Shown here: in pieces, positions 63,507 through 64,000 of the stretch
Numbering within the stretch: the first letter of the stretch is position 1
Layout: every line of letters starts with the position of its first letter
Assembly: GCF_009861525.1 (NCBI RefSeq)
Contig: NZ_WVHL01000003.1
Coordinates: 558,001-622,000 of the forward strand
Origin: Pseudomonas sp. LD120
Lineage (GTDB): Bacteria; Pseudomonadota; Gammaproteobacteria; Pseudomonadales; Pseudomonadaceae
Direction: 5' to 3'
DNA: 64,000 nt
Program-made: the position numbers and the translations under genes
The notes under the pieces: model-generated
What the model was told of the DNA's origin: nothing
Seen by the model: the letters and a program-made list of their open reading frames with translations, nothing else
Database searches by the model: none

Positions 63507-64000
63507 ATGACACAACCGATTGTCGTGGCGGCACTGTACAAGTTCGTCACCCTCGAAGATTACGTTAGCCTGCGCGAGCCCCTGCTGCAGGCCATGCTCG
63601 ACAATGGTATCAAGGGCACCCTGCTGATCGCCGAAGAAGGCATCAATGGCACGGTTTCCGGCAGCCGTGAAGGCATCGACGGGCTGCTGGCCTGGCTGAA
63701 GAACGATCCACGCATGGTGGATATCGATCACAAAGAGTCGTATTGCGACGAGCAGCCGTTCTACCGCACCAAGGTCAAGCTCAAGAAAGAGATCGTCACC
63801 CTGGGCGTGCCCGGCGTGGACCCCAACAAGAAGGTCGGGACCTACGTCGAACCTCAGGACTGGAACGCCCTGATCAGCGATCCGGAAGTGCTGCTGATCG
63901 ACACCCGTAACGACTACGAAGTGTCCATCGGCACCTTCGAAGGCGCCATCGACCCCAAGACCACTAGCTTCCGTGAGTTCCCGGACTACATCAAAGCCCA
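63507..64000 (+). CDS. trhO: tRNA uridine(34) hydroxylase TrhO (N-terminal part)
   Basis: The gene starts at 63507, after GGAGAG, and runs off the right edge after about 164 residues. The N-terminal half has [15 protein letters not shown] typical of the UPF0176/TrhO family, and the rhodanese domain begins with [11 protein letters not shown] near residue 130. TrhO makes 5-hydroxyuridine at tRNA position 34. The catalytic Cys of the rhodanese domain lies beyond the window. Confidence 0.9.
   Translation, partial: MTQPIVVAALYKFVTLEDYVSLREPLLQAMLDNGIKGTLLIAEEGINGTVSGSREGIDGLLAWLKNDPRMVDIDHKESYCDEQPFYRTKVKLKKEIVTLGVPGVDPNKKVGTYVEPQDWNALISDPEVLLIDTRNDYEVSIGTFEGAIDPKTTSFREFPDYIKA

Noticed and set aside
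1..64000. tRNA, rRNA, CRISPR array or prophage
   Set aside because: None could be seen by reading. Short repeats present are REP elements, terminators or operators, not regularly spaced arrays.

Overview
The window is chromosomal DNA from a Pseudomonas, most likely of the P. fluorescens complex. The evidence is high GC, gene neighbourhoods that match the genus core (minCDE-rluA-apeB; prmB-aroC-MFS; fumC-DUF2059-bolA-trhO; the NAGGN osmolyte genes next to mnmC, PAP and a thiolase), and short extragenic REP elements of the fluorescens type. I see no rRNA, tRNA, CRISPR array or prophage. Species cannot be fixed from the sequence alone.

Layout. 1-1434: start of an ABC substrate-binding protein gene, divergent from a GntR/UTRA regulator, with two likely HutC-family operators. 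1474-11535: MscS-type channel, small membrane protein, apeB, an AT-richer glycosyltransferase-like gene that looks inserted, rluA, minE-minD-minC, and divergently lpxL and a patatin. 11580-15692: a sugar-acid-like set (NAD-dependent epimerase-type dehydrogenase, MFS transporter, FadR-type regulator, Tsx-like outer membrane channel). 15693-16485: a gene-poor stretch with a 168 bp IS5-like MITE. 16486-25458: a complete urate-to-glyoxylate pathway (puuE, uraD, alc, allA, puuD, urate permease, divergent hiuH) and a second purine permease (azgA), with a decayed LysE-type exporter between them. TTGTATACAA-like palindromes lie upstream of puuE, hiuH and azgA.

25744-36810: MarR regulator divergent from a PLP aminotransferase with a duplicated operator-like repeat, then glutaredoxin-like protein, folE, Smr protein, isochorismatase-fold hydrolase with Ser at the Cys position, prmB, aroC, MFS transporter, an isolated acireductone dioxygenase and DUF3509. 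36811-43292: a long AT-rich non-coding stretch, acyl-CoA synthetase, ankyrin protein, small unknown genes and an LTA-synthase-like enzyme.

43633-48690: an AT-richer four-gene chaperone-usher fimbrial locus. The usher gene carries a run of ten G, the pilin gene is followed by a strong hairpin, and there is a trace of a second pilin gene. 48873-55724: DUF3309, SDR, YnfA, YheU, then the N-acetylglutaminylglutamine amide (NAGGN) operon. 55928-64000: mnmC, polyphosphate:AMP phosphotransferase, thiolase, fumC, DUF2059 protein, bolA and the start of trhO.

No single locus here is clearly a new defence or biosynthetic system. The most promising leads are the possible phase-variable fimbrial usher, the shared purine operator, the duplicated MarR operator and the MITE with its related block beside the fimbrial genes.
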